This document shows positions 1 through 6,467 of a DNA stretch of 13,864 bases, piece by piece. The stretch comes from Sphingobium sp. CCH11-B1. Its GTDB lineage: Bacteria > Pseudomonadota > Alphaproteobacteria > Sphingomonadales > Sphingomonadaceae. Below the pieces are notes generated by a model. The model was not told where the DNA came from. It did not search any database and worked only from the letters and a program-made list of their open reading frames with translations. The translations under genes and the position numbers were made by a program. The stretch is taken from contig NZ_LSJY01000117.1 in NCBI RefSeq assembly GCF_001556865.1, positions 1 through 13,864 on the forward strand, in the 5' to 3' direction. The first letter of the stretch is position 1. Each line of letters opens with the position of its first letter.

Positions 1-123
1 AGCCGCTTCGGCAGCCAGATGCGTGCGGTAAGGGCTGTCGGCGAGTTCCGCAGCAGGTACATCGAGCGGGCGGCTCTCGCCGGACGTGGCTTTGCCGGAC
101 ATGGGTGTGTCGTCGCTGTTCAT
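1..123 (-). CDS. traB: Probable TraB, conjugal transfer pore protein (N-terminal 41 codons only)
   Basis: An open frame starts at ATG 123 and runs off the left edge. It begins MNSDDTPMSGKATSGESRPL and is hydrophilic, as expected for the cytoplasmic N-terminus of a VirB10/TraB protein. The start is well supported: GGAGAGGG lies just upstream, and the ATG overlaps the TGA of traK as ATGA, so the two are probably translationally coupled. The name rests on synteny, since traL-traE-traK-traB is the conserved order of F-type systems. No diagnostic domain is inside the window. In F systems TraB spans the envelope from the inner membrane and contacts TraK at the outer membrane. Confidence 0.6.
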   Translation of the reverse strand, partial: MNSDDTPMSGKATSGESRPLDVPAAELADSPYRTHLAAEAA

Positions 124-905
124 TGTCCCTCTCCCCGGCGGATGACGATGAGGCGCGCGGTCTCGCCAGGCTTGAGCGTCAATCGGTCGAGCGAGACCGC
201 GAACACGTTGGCGCCGAGGCTGCGGTCGAGGAATGTCCGCTCGTCGAGCGTGGTATCGGCGTTGGCGGCGACCAGATATTCCGAGGCCGATAGCCCCGCG
301 CCCTCGATCGAGACGCGACGCCGTTCGGTGAGTATCGCCGCAGGAAGTCCCGCAAGCACGATCCTGCCGGCGCGCGGTGCGACTTCGGCGAAGCTTGCCG
401 GAACCCGGTCCTGCAGCATGGCGAGCGTGATCGAGACGGCGCGGTCTTCCTCGACCAGCGGACCCATGAGATCGGCGTTGACCTTGGCGCGCTGGATCGA
501 TCCCGGCGTGAGCGTCACGGTTTGCGCCGGGATGTCGGACGGCTCGGCATAAAGCGGGTAGATCGCGCCGTTGCAGGCGATGAAAAATTCCGACGGGGTG
601 GTGACGTAGCTGCGCGTCGTCTGGCCCAGATCCTCGGTTTCCTTGACCAGGAACTTGATCCAGGCGTCGGAACCCGCCTTCTCGACCGCGATCGCTTTCT
701 CGGCTGAGAACTTGACATCCTCGATCTCGCCGCCCTCACAGACGACATGGTTGATGTCGCGGTTCGAGAGACGAACCGTGCTGGTCTGGTCGGGATAGGC
801 GACGATCCCCTGCGCCCGGGCAGGCAGGACCGGCGTCAGGATTGCGGTGGCGAGCAGCATCGCCGATAGCGCGCGCAGGGCGCGTCCGTTACCGGAGTTC
901 GGCAT
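120..905 (-). CDS. traK: TraK, F-type secretin-like outer membrane core protein
   Basis: The protein is 261 aa from ATG 905. TraK is a periplasmic/outer-membrane component of the F-type type IV secretion core (VirB9-like), which assembles with TraV and TraB. Residues 1-32 form a signal peptide with a hydrophobic stretch at about 10-28 and a cleavage site after ALPARA-like ...PARA, before QGIVAYP. The rest is a soluble beta-rich sequence (QTSTVRLSNRDINHVVCEGG), typical of TraK. A longer upstream frame exists, but ATG 905 has a GAGGAA ribosome site about 9 nt ahead and yields the signal peptide, which decides the start. It overlaps the end of traE by 17 nt and its stop overlaps the traB start. 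Length is close to the family norm of about 240-260 aa. Confidence 0.88.
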   Translation of the reverse strand: MPNSGNGRALRALSAMLLATAILTPVLPARAQGIVAYPDQTSTVRLSNRDINHVVCEGGEIEDVKFSAEKAIAVEKAGSDAWIKFLVKETEDLGQTTRSYVTTPSEFFIACNGAIYPLYAEPSDIPAQTVTLTPGSIQRAKVNADLMGPLVEEDRAVSITLAMLQDRVPASFAEVAPRAGRIVLAGLPAAILTERRRVSIEGAGLSASEYLVAANADTTLDERTFLDRSLGANVFAVSLDRLTLKPGETARLIVIRRGEGQ

Positions 906-1527
906 CGAATTTTTCCTCGGTGAGTTGGGTGAGCCAGAAGCGGCCATTGTCGATGGCGTAACCGATGTGGAGATTGCCGCGAAACTTGCGGATGACCCCG
1001 CCGATGACGCGGACCTTCTCGACCGGCACCACAATGTCGGTCGAGGTCCAGGTGACCGGCTGATCCGGCCTGATATAGGTCGCAATCGAGAGCGTCGGAT
1101 TGTTCGCGAGCTCGTCGAGAATGGCGTTAAGGCTGTCGCGCAGGCCATTGTAAGCGCTGGGATGCGCGAGGCTCAGCAGTTCCTGGAACTGCTTGTCGGC
1201 GCTGTAGGCAGAATAGGTGCCCGAAAGGCTGACCACGTTGCGGGTCATGGTACGCAGGTACGCCGCCGAAGGCGCGTTGCCGGTGACGTAGAGGTCGCCC
1301 GATGCCCCGAACGGCACGATCACCGTCCGCTGGTTCTGGTTGGTCGTGTAGATCAGGGTGCCGAGCACCGCGGAGACCCCGAACATGCCGGCGATCGCGA
1401 ATTTGAGCAGCCGGTTCTCCTCGAACAGGTTGGCCGAACCCTGGAGGTAGCGGTGGAGGCCGAAGCTGGCGGGCTTGTCGGCGAGCGGATCGCTTTCGGA
1501 TCGGTCGCGTCGCTTGAAGAAAGACAT
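889..1527 (-). CDS. traE: TraE, conjugal transfer inner-membrane protein (VirB5/VirB8-like)
   Basis: The protein is 212 aa from ATG 1527. TraE is an inner-membrane assembly factor of the F-type pilus system, structurally VirB8-like. The N-terminus is charged and cytoplasmic (MSFFKRRDRSESDPLADK), followed by a single membrane anchor at about residues 41-61. A periplasmic domain then carries features typical of TraE (NQNQRTVIVPFG near 63-74, and DIVVPVEKVRVIGG near 154-167). The longer frame upstream is out of context: ATG 1527 follows a GTGAGG site and lies only 8 nt after the traL stop. Its end overlaps traK by 17 nt. The length fits the family's roughly 190-210 aa. Confidence 0.9.
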   Translation of the reverse strand: MSFFKRRDRSESDPLADKPASFGLHRYLQGSANLFEENRLLKFAIAGMFGVSAVLGTLIYTTNQNQRTVIVPFGASGDLYVTGNAPSAAYLRTMTRNVVSLSGTYSAYSADKQFQELLSLAHPSAYNGLRDSLNAILDELANNPTLSIATYIRPDQPVTWTSTDIVVPVEKVRVIGGVIRKFRGNLHIGYAIDNGRFWLTQLTEEKFDAELR

Positions 1528-1535
1528 CGTCGGCC

Positions 1536-1802
1536 TCACTCGAAGAAGCGGGTCTGGGTAGGACCCGGATAATGACGGAAGCGCACCAGCCCCCAGCGCC
1601 AGGCGAGGTGGGGCAGGAAACCGCGCGGCTTGCTGCGCTTCCACGGAATGAAAAGGAGAAGGGCGCAGATGAGCACCCAGCCGACCAGCCCGCCGACGAT
1701 CGCGGCGACGAAGATGGTCGACATGACCAGTACGAACTCGTCCGAGCCGAACCAGAGGATCTGGACCGGGCCGTGCAGATACTGGGGCAGACGCTCGTCC
1801 AA
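1536..1802 (-). CDS. traL: TraL, small conjugal transfer membrane protein (VirB3-like)
   Basis: This 88-aa protein probably starts at TTG 1802, because a strong AGGAGGAG site lies just ahead and no ATG fits. TraL is the VirB3-like inner-membrane subunit needed for pilus assembly. The sequence has a short N-terminus (LPQYLHGPVQILWFGSDE), then a long hydrophobic region at about 23-53 that can form one or two membrane spans, and a basic, aromatic tail (PWKRSKPRGFLPHLAWRWG). This hydrophobic block plus the tail of the type ...YPGPTQTRFFE is typical of the family. It sits between traA and traE, as in F-like operons where pilin and traL-traE are adjacent. The TTG start may lower its translation relative to the pilin. 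Confidence 0.87.
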   Translation of the reverse strand: MDERLPQYLHGPVQILWFGSDEFVLVMSTIFVAAIVGGLVGWVLICALLLFIPWKRSKPRGFLPHLAWRWGLVRFRHYPGPTQTRFFE

Positions 1803-1852
1803 AGCCCTTCTCCTCCTGCTTCATGACACCCGTCACCAGGGGTCATTTCCGA

Positions 1853-1869
1853 AGGCCGACCATCGGCCT
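1853..1869 (-). other. Stem-loop between traA and traL
   Basis: A perfect 7-bp inverted repeat (AGGCCGA / TCGGCCT) with a 3-nt loop lies in the 131-bp gap between the pilin gene and traL. No T-run follows on the minus strand, so it does not look like a full intrinsic terminator. In a polycistronic tra mRNA such a hairpin could protect the 3' end of the pilin message and let it accumulate above its neighbours. That role is inference. Confidence 0.4.
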
Positions 1870-1933
1870 CCAGCGTGTCGGGGGTCTCACCGGCGGCGGG
1901 TCCACTCAGGCGACCGGCTGACTCCCAAGGGGT

Positions 1934-2263
1934 TCAGATCACCATCCCGAAGGTCTGCAGGATCGAATCCGACTTGATCAGGGCGACCGCCGCGACGATC
2001 GTCGGGATGCCCACCATGATGTTGGAAAACAGTCGCGAGACGCCGAACAGAAAGGCCGCGACGCCGCCGACGAAGCCGAGCGGGCCCTTGACGCCCTTGT
2101 TCACGACGATGTCGTAAATGTCGTAGCCGAGATCGCCCGCCGCTGGCGCGGTGAAGGCGTGGGCTCCGCCGCTCACCATGGCCAGGAGGGCCAAAGGGAC
2201 GCCGACATTGGCGATGGCAACAGCCTGGTTGCCAATCTTCTTGATCATATGCTTATGCTCCAT
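1934..2263 (-). CDS. traA: TraA-type conjugative pilin precursor
   Basis: This 109-aa precursor starts at ATG 2263, with GGGAGG about 10 nt upstream. A second ATG at 2248 has no ribosome site. A long leader ends at ...GGAHA, residue 36, before FTAPAAGD. That leaves a mature protein of about 73 aa, almost the same size as mature F pilin (70 aa). The mature part has two hydrophobic segments, about 61-78 (GPLGFVGGVAAFLFGVSR) and 82-96 (MVGIPTIVAAVALIK), separated by a short polar loop, the usual pilin topology. The position directly before traL-traE-traK supports the call. It is separated from traL by a hairpin-containing gap and from dsbC by 160 bp. Confidence 0.85.
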   Translation of the reverse strand: MEHKHMIKKIGNQAVAIANVGVPLALLAMVSGGAHAFTAPAAGDLGYDIYDIVVNKGVKGPLGFVGGVAAFLFGVSRLFSNIMVGIPTIVAAVALIKSDSILQTFGMVI

Positions 2264-2423
2264 GCTCGTGGAACCTCCCGGGACACTGCCTGCCGGCATC
2301 GATGGATGATCGCTGTCGGCCGACGCGCGCGGTGGGCGGCTCCTGACGGGCCGCGTGCGCCGGCATTCCGGTCCGCATGGTCCCGCGAAGGAACTCAGGC
2401 GTCCGCCAGATGGGATAGGCGCC

Positions 2424-3224
2424 TCACTTCGCGGCATTGGCACTCGCCTTGCCGCCATCGAGAAAGGCTTCGAGCTCGGCCTGCTGGAAGCCTGAGACGA
2501 GCTTGCCATCGACGATCAGCGTCGGCGTGCCGCCAATGCCGAGCTTGCGGACAATCTCGGCGTCCTCTGCGACCCGTGCCGCACCTGCAGCACATTTTTC
2601 GAGGGCTTTGGGGGCGGCGCCGGCGTAGATCGCGCGAAATGCGGCTTCCTTGTCCGCCGAGCACAATATGTGTTCGGCCTTGGCGGCTGCCTGCGGATGG
2701 ATGCCGCTCACGAAATAGACGAGACGGTGGACCGGTTTGCCTTCAGCGGCCTTGGCCGTCCAGAACTTGTCGAGCGCCCGGCAATAAGGGCAGTCAGGAT
2801 CGGTGAACTCGATCACATCGGGCGCGCCCGTGGGACCGATCGCCAGCGCCTTGTCCGGATCGATCAGCTTCAGGCGCTTCGCCGTGCTCGCTTCCTGCGT
2901 CAGCGCGGTGACGTTGATGCCGTTGCGATCATAGACGGTGGCGAACAGGATATGCTCGCTTGCCGGGGCATAATAGATGATGCGTCCGCCCGCGACCGCC
3001 TGATAGATCGTGCCCTTGACCGGCGCGGGGCCGAACTCCTCGAATTGCAGGTTGGTGAAGCTCTGGCGGAGCTGGGCTTGCGCGGCTTCTGCGGCTTCGG
3101 TGAGCAGCTTGGTCTCGGTCTTGCCGTCCTGATCGGGTGCGGCCAGTGCTGCAGTGCCGCCCAGGAGTGCCGCGAGGGCGCAGGTGATCAACGGCAGTCG
3201 CCGCAGCTTAGCGAATTTCGCCAT
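2424..3224 (-). CDS. dsbC: DsbC-like periplasmic disulfide isomerase of the transfer operon
   Basis: The protein is 266 aa from ATG 3224. DsbC-type proteins reshuffle wrong disulfides in secreted proteins, here probably the cysteine-containing Tra subunits of the pilus machine. A signal peptide covers about residues 1-28 (cleavage near AALA-APDQ), then a DsbC-type N-terminal dimerisation region to about 120, then a thioredoxin fold. The active site is C145-P-Y-C148 and the cis-proline loop is GGTPT near 231-235. A second cysteine pair (C188, C211) matches the structural disulfide of DsbC. An ATG at 3230 is only 2 nt from the AGAAGGA ribosome site; ATG 3224 gives 8 nt spacing and is preferred. 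Its start overlaps the upstream gene by 17 nt. F-type systems often carry their own dsbC (TrbB in F). Confidence 0.88.
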   Translation of the reverse strand: MAKFAKLRRLPLITCALAALLGGTAALAAPDQDGKTETKLLTEAAEAAQAQLRQSFTNLQFEEFGPAPVKGTIYQAVAGGRIIYYAPASEHILFATVYDRNGINVTALTQEASTAKRLKLIDPDKALAIGPTGAPDVIEFTDPDCPYCRALDKFWTAKAAEGKPVHRLVYFVSGIHPQAAAKAEHILCSADKEAAFRAIYAGAAPKALEKCAAGAARVAEDAEIVRKLGIGGTPTLIVDGKLVSGFQQAELEAFLDGGKASANAAK

Positions 3225-3519
3225 GGTCATTATCCTTCTGGTTGGAATGGGGGAGTGCCGCCCGATCGATGCGGATGCTGGAGCCCAATGGGATTGAACG
3301 GGCCGGGATCGCACCTCGGGGAAAGTCGGGGTTCTGCGGGCCGCGCCGGGTTTCGCAGCGGATTACGAAGCCGCCCTCGCGCTCTACGACAACAAGACGA
3401 GGTCGCGGCTGCTGCGCGGTGGGCGTCGGCGTTCCATGCGGGGCGGGATGGGCATTTGCAGTGCTGGCGCCAAGTGCCAGCACTGCAATGCTCAAACCTG
3501 TAGATCCCCATAGGAACAT
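3208..3519 (-). CDS. Small secreted/periplasmic protein, first gene of the tra operon
   Basis: This 103-aa protein starts at ATG 3519 with a clear GGAGG site 7-8 nt ahead. I do not recognise the family. The first 23 residues form a signal peptide ending in ...ASTANA before HPAPHGTP. A short Pro/Thr/Gln-rich linker follows, then a compact region (RLVVVEREGGFVIRCETRRG, about 41-60) and a basic, Pro-rich tail. There is one cysteine in the mature protein. Its last 17 nt overlap the start of dsbC, so the two are likely translated together and the protein may be a DsbC client or partner. A longer frame extends upstream to 3660 but lacks the ribosome site and would bury the signal peptide. Confidence 0.7.
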   Translation of the reverse strand: MFLWGSTGLSIAVLALGASTANAHPAPHGTPTPTAQQPRPRLVVVEREGGFVIRCETRRGPQNPDFPRGAIPARSIPLGSSIRIDRAALPHSNQKDNDHGEIR

Positions 3520-3781
3520 GGACTGCCTCCTGCCTGTGAGCGAACAGCCCGGGTAGGGAACCTGACCCGCATCGACTGCGCTGTGTGGCGGCAGGAATGG
3601 TGTTTTTGACTTCAAATGAGCAAGGGCCAGGCCATTGTCTTGGCGCTGTGGCTGCGTCATTCTGACAAGCGCCAGCGAGTTACGCTTTTGGTTACTAATT
3701 CGTTGTATTTGAGGTCGGCGTCAGGGCCGTCAGGAGGAATGATCGATCGGCTCGACTTGATGGAAAGGGGCGAATCGCGCA
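3520..3781. promoter_or_regulatory. Divergent control region between the tra operon and the regulator block
   Basis: These 262 bp separate the minus-strand tra operon from the plus-strand regulatory genes and must hold at least one promoter in each direction. The middle part, about 3680-3715, is noticeably AT-richer than its surroundings. I could not identify convincing -35/-10 pairs or a palindrome. An open frame crossing it on the plus strand (ending 3879) looks like chance. Role inferred from gene orientation only. Confidence 0.45.
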
Positions 3782-4258
3782 GTGGGAAGGGTATCGCGTA
3801 CCTTCAAACTGAAACTGTCACCCGCCGGGGTCGAGCTATTCCTCGACTGCCATTGCCGGCTCGGCCATCTTGTCAATGAGCTGCTTCCCTTCGGCAATAC
3901 GCTCTACTGCGCACTCCTCCATCTGGAGTGTGTCGATACGCGTATCATCGCTGACGACCTGAAAACCTTGAGGGAATCCGGCCTGGCCGGCGAAAGGGTT
4001 TGTTTTGTAGGCGCGCCGCTCTCGCTGACGGAGGCGACTTCCAGACTCGCAGACCGGCTCGGCCCCGCGGCACAGCGGCGAGGCCCTGCTGCACTCAACT
4101 CGCGGCTCTTCATTGTCGCGCTGAAGCAATTTCGTCTGGCATCGCCCGAAGCCATCATGACAGCCTATGACGAGATGCTCGTTCAGGCCGGCGACTGCCT
4201 GAAGGTCGGCAAGACATTACGCGTCCGACGATCAGAGCTTTCCCCGATCGGGCAATAA
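3782..4258 (+). CDS. Unrecognised 158-aa protein, likely regulator of the element
   Basis: The frame probably starts at GTG 3782, with GAAAGGGG about 10 nt ahead. No in-frame ATG is near. I do not recognise the family. The product is soluble, without a signal peptide or membrane span. It has three cysteines in the N-terminal third (C23, C25 in LDCHC, C43) plus C50, C74 and C139, and mostly helical-looking sequence with alternating Leu/Ala and charged residues, ending in a basic stretch (KTLRVRRSELSP). Position suggests regulation: it is the first gene divergent from the tra operon and its TAA overlaps an ATG in the frame of the following XRE gene. I considered an FlhD-like transcription factor, since SXT-type elements use FlhDC-like activators, but the resemblance is too weak to claim. 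Confidence 0.6.
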   Translation: MGRVSRTFKLKLSPAGVELFLDCHCRLGHLVNELLPFGNTLYCALLHLECVDTRIIADDLKTLRESGLAGERVCFVGAPLSLTEATSRLADRLGPAAQRRGPAALNSRLFIVALKQFRLASPEAIMTAYDEMLVQAGDCLKVGKTLRVRRSELSPIGQ

Positions 4259-4262
4259 TGGC

Positions 4263-4286
4263 CACAATTGGCGTTGACCAATTGTG
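4263..4286. promoter_or_regulatory. Perfect inverted repeat, probable operator of the XRE repressor
   Basis: Arms CACAATTGG (4263-4271) and CCAATTGTG (4278-4286) form a perfect 9-bp inverted repeat around a 6-bp spacer. The site lies just after the stop of the upstream gene and 67 bp ahead of the preferred start of the XRE gene. Size and geometry fit the operator of a dimeric helix-turn-helix repressor that controls its own gene. A TTGACC hexamer (4274-4279) overlaps the repeat and could be a -35 box, though no good -10 follows. Binding is inference. Confidence 0.6.
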
Positions 4287-4353
4287 TATGAAACACCAAT
4301 CCTCGACTGTCGTACTGCCGTGGCGGGCCAGATTCAGTAGTCAGGAGTGGGCG

Positions 4354-4779
4354 ATGTCGCACGAAAGCGTGGCATCCGGTCCGGACGAATCTTCGCTTGC
4401 CGAAATCAAGCAGATGTCAGGCCGGAGAATAGAGGATGAACGCAGACGCCAGGGACTTACCCAACCCAAACTCGCGAAGCGGGCCGGTCTCAGCGTGAGT
4501 TGGATCCGCGAGATCGAGTCCGGCAATCCCAGGACCCGGATTGACGATCATTTGCGCTGCGTGACCGCACTTGGAATGCCGCCCTGTACCATTCTCATCC
4601 CCATGCTGTTCAAGGCGCACGGCAAGGCCTTCCCGCCCCAGCTCCTCGCTGGCAATCTTCATGAACTCGAATGTCATTTGCTCGAGTTCATAGTCAACCA
4701 CACCATCGCCGACATGCGCCGCAGCCTGGGTTCTGACCTGGGCGAAGGATCTGAATCGGCGTTTCCGCAACTGCGCTAG
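4354..4779 (+). CDS. XRE-family helix-turn-helix transcriptional regulator
   Basis: The protein is 141 aa from ATG 4354. An N-terminal XRE/Cro-type HTH occupies about residues 23-75: GRRIEDERRRQGLTQPKLAK gives the first helices, AGLSVSWIREIESG the recognition helix. The C-terminal half (about 80-141) is helical and has no domain I recognise, possibly for dimerisation. The frame is open back to ATG 4258, but that start has no ribosome site and would translate through the inverted repeat. ATG 4354 has AGGAG at 4343-4347 with ideal spacing, so it is preferred. Sitting between the tra operon and the recombinase, it is a good candidate for the repressor that keeps the element quiet, as in other conjugative elements. 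Confidence 0.82.
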   Translation: MSHESVASGPDESSLAEIKQMSGRRIEDERRRQGLTQPKLAKRAGLSVSWIREIESGNPRTRIDDHLRCVTALGMPPCTILIPMLFKAHGKAFPPQLLAGNLHELECHLLEFIVNHTIADMRRSLGSDLGEGSESAFPQLR

Positions 4780-4925
4780 CGAACCCTGACCGAAACGGAG
4801 GAATCCGCATTTTTATCACTAATGCGACGCACTAGCATATTTGCACAAGCTCCGTGTAACGGATTTCCGCGCGCATTGACCGTAAGCCCGCCACCAGAAT
4901 TCAACCATCCCAAGGAGAGCCACAC

Positions 4926-5045
4926 ATGCCTGGAAACACGTCGTCTGCAACGAACGCAATGGCATGTGGCGAACCGGTGCTTCAGTGGCTCCTCTCCAGA
5001 GTCTCGGGGATCTCCGGCTATTGTCGCCCAAGGCATCGGCGGTGA
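4926..5045 (+). CDS. 39-aa leader ORF translationally coupled to the winged-helix gene
   Basis: An ATG at 4926 follows an excellent ribosome site, AAGGAG with 8 nt spacing, and opens a 39-codon frame (MPGNTSSATNAMACGEPVLQ...) that ends in TGA at 5043-5045. That TGA overlaps a GTG at 5042 as GTGA, the start of the next gene. The peptide has no recognisable domain. It could be a regulatory leader, a small functional peptide, or the original N-terminus of the downstream protein separated by a frameshift. The overlap and ribosome site are seen directly; function is unknown. Confidence 0.5.
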   Translation: MPGNTSSATNAMACGEPVLQWLLSRVSGISGYCRPRHRR

Positions 5046-5506
5046 ACGATGGCCGTGATGAACCAAGCTCGACTGCACGGCCCGAACATGTCCTTGCAGG
5101 AGCCTATCCGGAAACCGGTGAGCTTGCCCTTCGCGACTCTGGTCTCGCTATCGTCCGTTGGTGGCTCAAGGCGCGGCGTCTGCGTGAGGAGACGTTCGGG
5201 CCTGGCCTGTTCGCCGACCCAGCCTGGGATATATTGCTCGACCTCTACAGCGCCGCCGCACGGGGCGAGCGCGTGCCGACATCGAGTCTCGCCCATGCCG
5301 CGCGCGTGCCGCACAGCACTGCGATTCGCTGGGTCAAGCTCTTGGCGAAGGCCGGCATAGTGGTCCGGGAGAAGGACCCTCGCGATGGGCGCAGAGTCCT
5401 TGTCAGCCTCAGCGGCGCCGCTACTGCATTGATGGAGGGCTATCTCGCACGGCTGAGCCGAGGCGGCGCTGTTCCCGCCGCTATCGTTCCGCAGGCTCCC
5501 GCATGA
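5042..5506 (+). CDS. Winged-helix (MarR-like) DNA-binding regulator
   Basis: The protein is 154 aa if it starts at GTG 5042, coupled to the leader ORF. An alternative ATG at 4964 would add 26 residues but has no ribosome site. The core at about residues 60-130 is a winged helix: AWDILLDLYSAAARGERVPT, then SSLAHAARVPHSTAIRWVKL as the HTH, then AKAGIVVREKDPRDGRRVLV as the beta wing with its Arg-rich tip. Such proteins are common in sphingomonads and act as dimeric repressors or activators. The N-terminal 40 residues and the Pro/Ala tail are probably disordered. It is co-directional with the XRE and MucR genes and likely part of the element's control circuit. Ligand and targets are unknown. Confidence 0.78.
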   Translation: MNDGRDEPSSTARPEHVLAGAYPETGELALRDSGLAIVRWWLKARRLREETFGPGLFADPAWDILLDLYSAAARGERVPTSSLAHAARVPHSTAIRWVKLLAKAGIVVREKDPRDGRRVLVSLSGAATALMEGYLARLSRGGAVPAAIVPQAPA

Positions 5507-5639
5507 TTTATTCGCGGCACCAGTCGTCCCAGACCTATCAGGCTGTTTGTGGGCGATGCCGACGCATTTGCAATTGGTGCCTGAAACGATAATCCGTTGT
5601 TCAGTTCTTCTCACCCCATTTCTCATCGGAAGGATATCC

Positions 5640-6137
5640 ATGGAAGCGCAGTCGGATCAGGATATCAACCTTCTCACGCTCACTGCCGACATCGTTTCCG
5701 CGCACGTCGGCAACAACAGTGTCGCGATCAGCGATTTGGCTAACCTGATTGCCAGCGTCCATGCGTCGCTGGCTGGTCTGGGAACGACAGATGAGCCCGA
5801 AACGGTCGCACAGGAACCTGCAATCGCGGTGAAGCGCTCCGTCAAGCCGGACTACATCGTCTGCCTGGAAGACGGGAAGCAACTCAAGATGCTGAAGCGG
5901 CATCTGATGACGCACTATCAGATGACACCCCAGCAGTATCGCGCCAAATGGAAGCTGCCCGCCGACTATCCGATGGTCGCCCCGAATTATGCCGAAAAGC
6001 GACGCGCGCTGGCCAAGAAGATCGGGCTCGGACGGAAGCCTGGCAAGGTCAAGACTGCGGCAGTCCGAGCGCCAGCTCCTGCCAAGAAGGCCAGCGCGCC
6101 GCGCAAGAAGTTATCCCTCGCTGCGGCTAAAGGCTGA
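5640..6137 (+). CDS. MucR/Ros-family zinc-finger transcriptional regulator
   Basis: The protein is 165 aa from ATG 5640, preceded by GGAAGGA. MucR/Ros proteins are alphaproteobacterial regulators that bind AT-rich DNA, oligomerise through the N-terminus and behave partly like H-NS. Residues 1-48 match the oligomerisation part (LLTLTADIVSAHVGNNSVAI). The zinc-finger domain is at about 70-125: C75-x2-D78-x9-H88-x3-H92, followed by the hallmark THYQMTPQQYRAKWKLPADY and PMVAPNYAEKRRALAKKIGL. The second zinc ligand is Asp instead of Cys, a substitution known in this family. A Lys/Ala/Pro-rich tail (about 132-165) resembles histone H1-like tails. Close chromosomal relatives exist in alphaproteobacteria, so on the element it may link transfer genes to host control or act in xenogeneic silencing. 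Confidence 0.9.
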   Translation: MEAQSDQDINLLTLTADIVSAHVGNNSVAISDLANLIASVHASLAGLGTTDEPETVAQEPAIAVKRSVKPDYIVCLEDGKQLKMLKRHLMTHYQMTPQQYRAKWKLPADYPMVAPNYAEKRRALAKKIGLGRKPGKVKTAAVRAPAPAKKASAPRKKLSLAAAKG

Positions 6138-6191
6138 CTACCCTACCCACTCATTTTCTACAGACCCCAACCCTCGAATGGAGAGCATGTC

Positions 6192-6467
6192 ATGAACAAT
6201 TCCGACCTCGTTGACCAAATTGCCGCCGCCAATGAGATCACCAAGGCCGATGCCAAAAAGATCGTTGATTCGGTGTTCGGCGCCATTGCGGATGCCGCCG
6301 CCAAGGGTGATGAGATCGCGTTGAATGGGTTCGGCAAGTTCAAGGTGAAGCACACGGCTGCACGCGAGGGCCGTAGTCCTGCCACCGGCGAGACGATCAA
6401 GATCGCTGCGTCGAAGAAACTGACCTTCTCCGCTGCCAAGGCGGTCAAGGACAAGCTGAACGGGTGA
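6192..6467 (+). CDS. HU-family nucleoid DNA-bending protein
   Basis: This 91-aa protein begins at ATG 6192 with GGAG about 8 nt upstream. It matches HU throughout: MNNSDLVDQIAAANEITKAD helix pair, central GDEIALNGFGKFKVKHTAAR beta sheet, the DNA-intercalating arm GRSPATGETIKI with its conserved Pro63, and the closing helix FSAAKAVKDKLNG. Length is the normal 90-91 aa. HU dimers bend DNA and assist site-specific recombination and replication. Located 54 bp after the MucR gene and upstream of the recombinase, it may be an element-borne architectural protein for excision or for packaging the circular form; it could also be just a second host-like HU. IHF is less likely because the sequence lacks IHF-specific features. 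Confidence 0.92.
   Translation: MNNSDLVDQIAAANEITKADAKKIVDSVFGAIADAAAKGDEIALNGFGKFKVKHTAAREGRSPATGETIKIAASKKLTFSAAKAVKDKLNG

Noticed and set aside
847..1572. 241-codon plus-strand frame over traK/traE
   Set aside because: Shadow of the tra genes; rich in Arg/Gly/Val/Glu without domain features or a ribosome site.
3616..3879. Plus-strand frame crossing the divergent region
   Set aside because: Overlaps the better 158-aa gene out of phase and has random-looking composition and no ribosome site.
5516..5581. GGCACCA ... TGGTGCC inverted repeat ahead of the MucR gene
   Set aside because: Arms are 52 bp apart and only 7 bp long; no support as a hairpin or operator.
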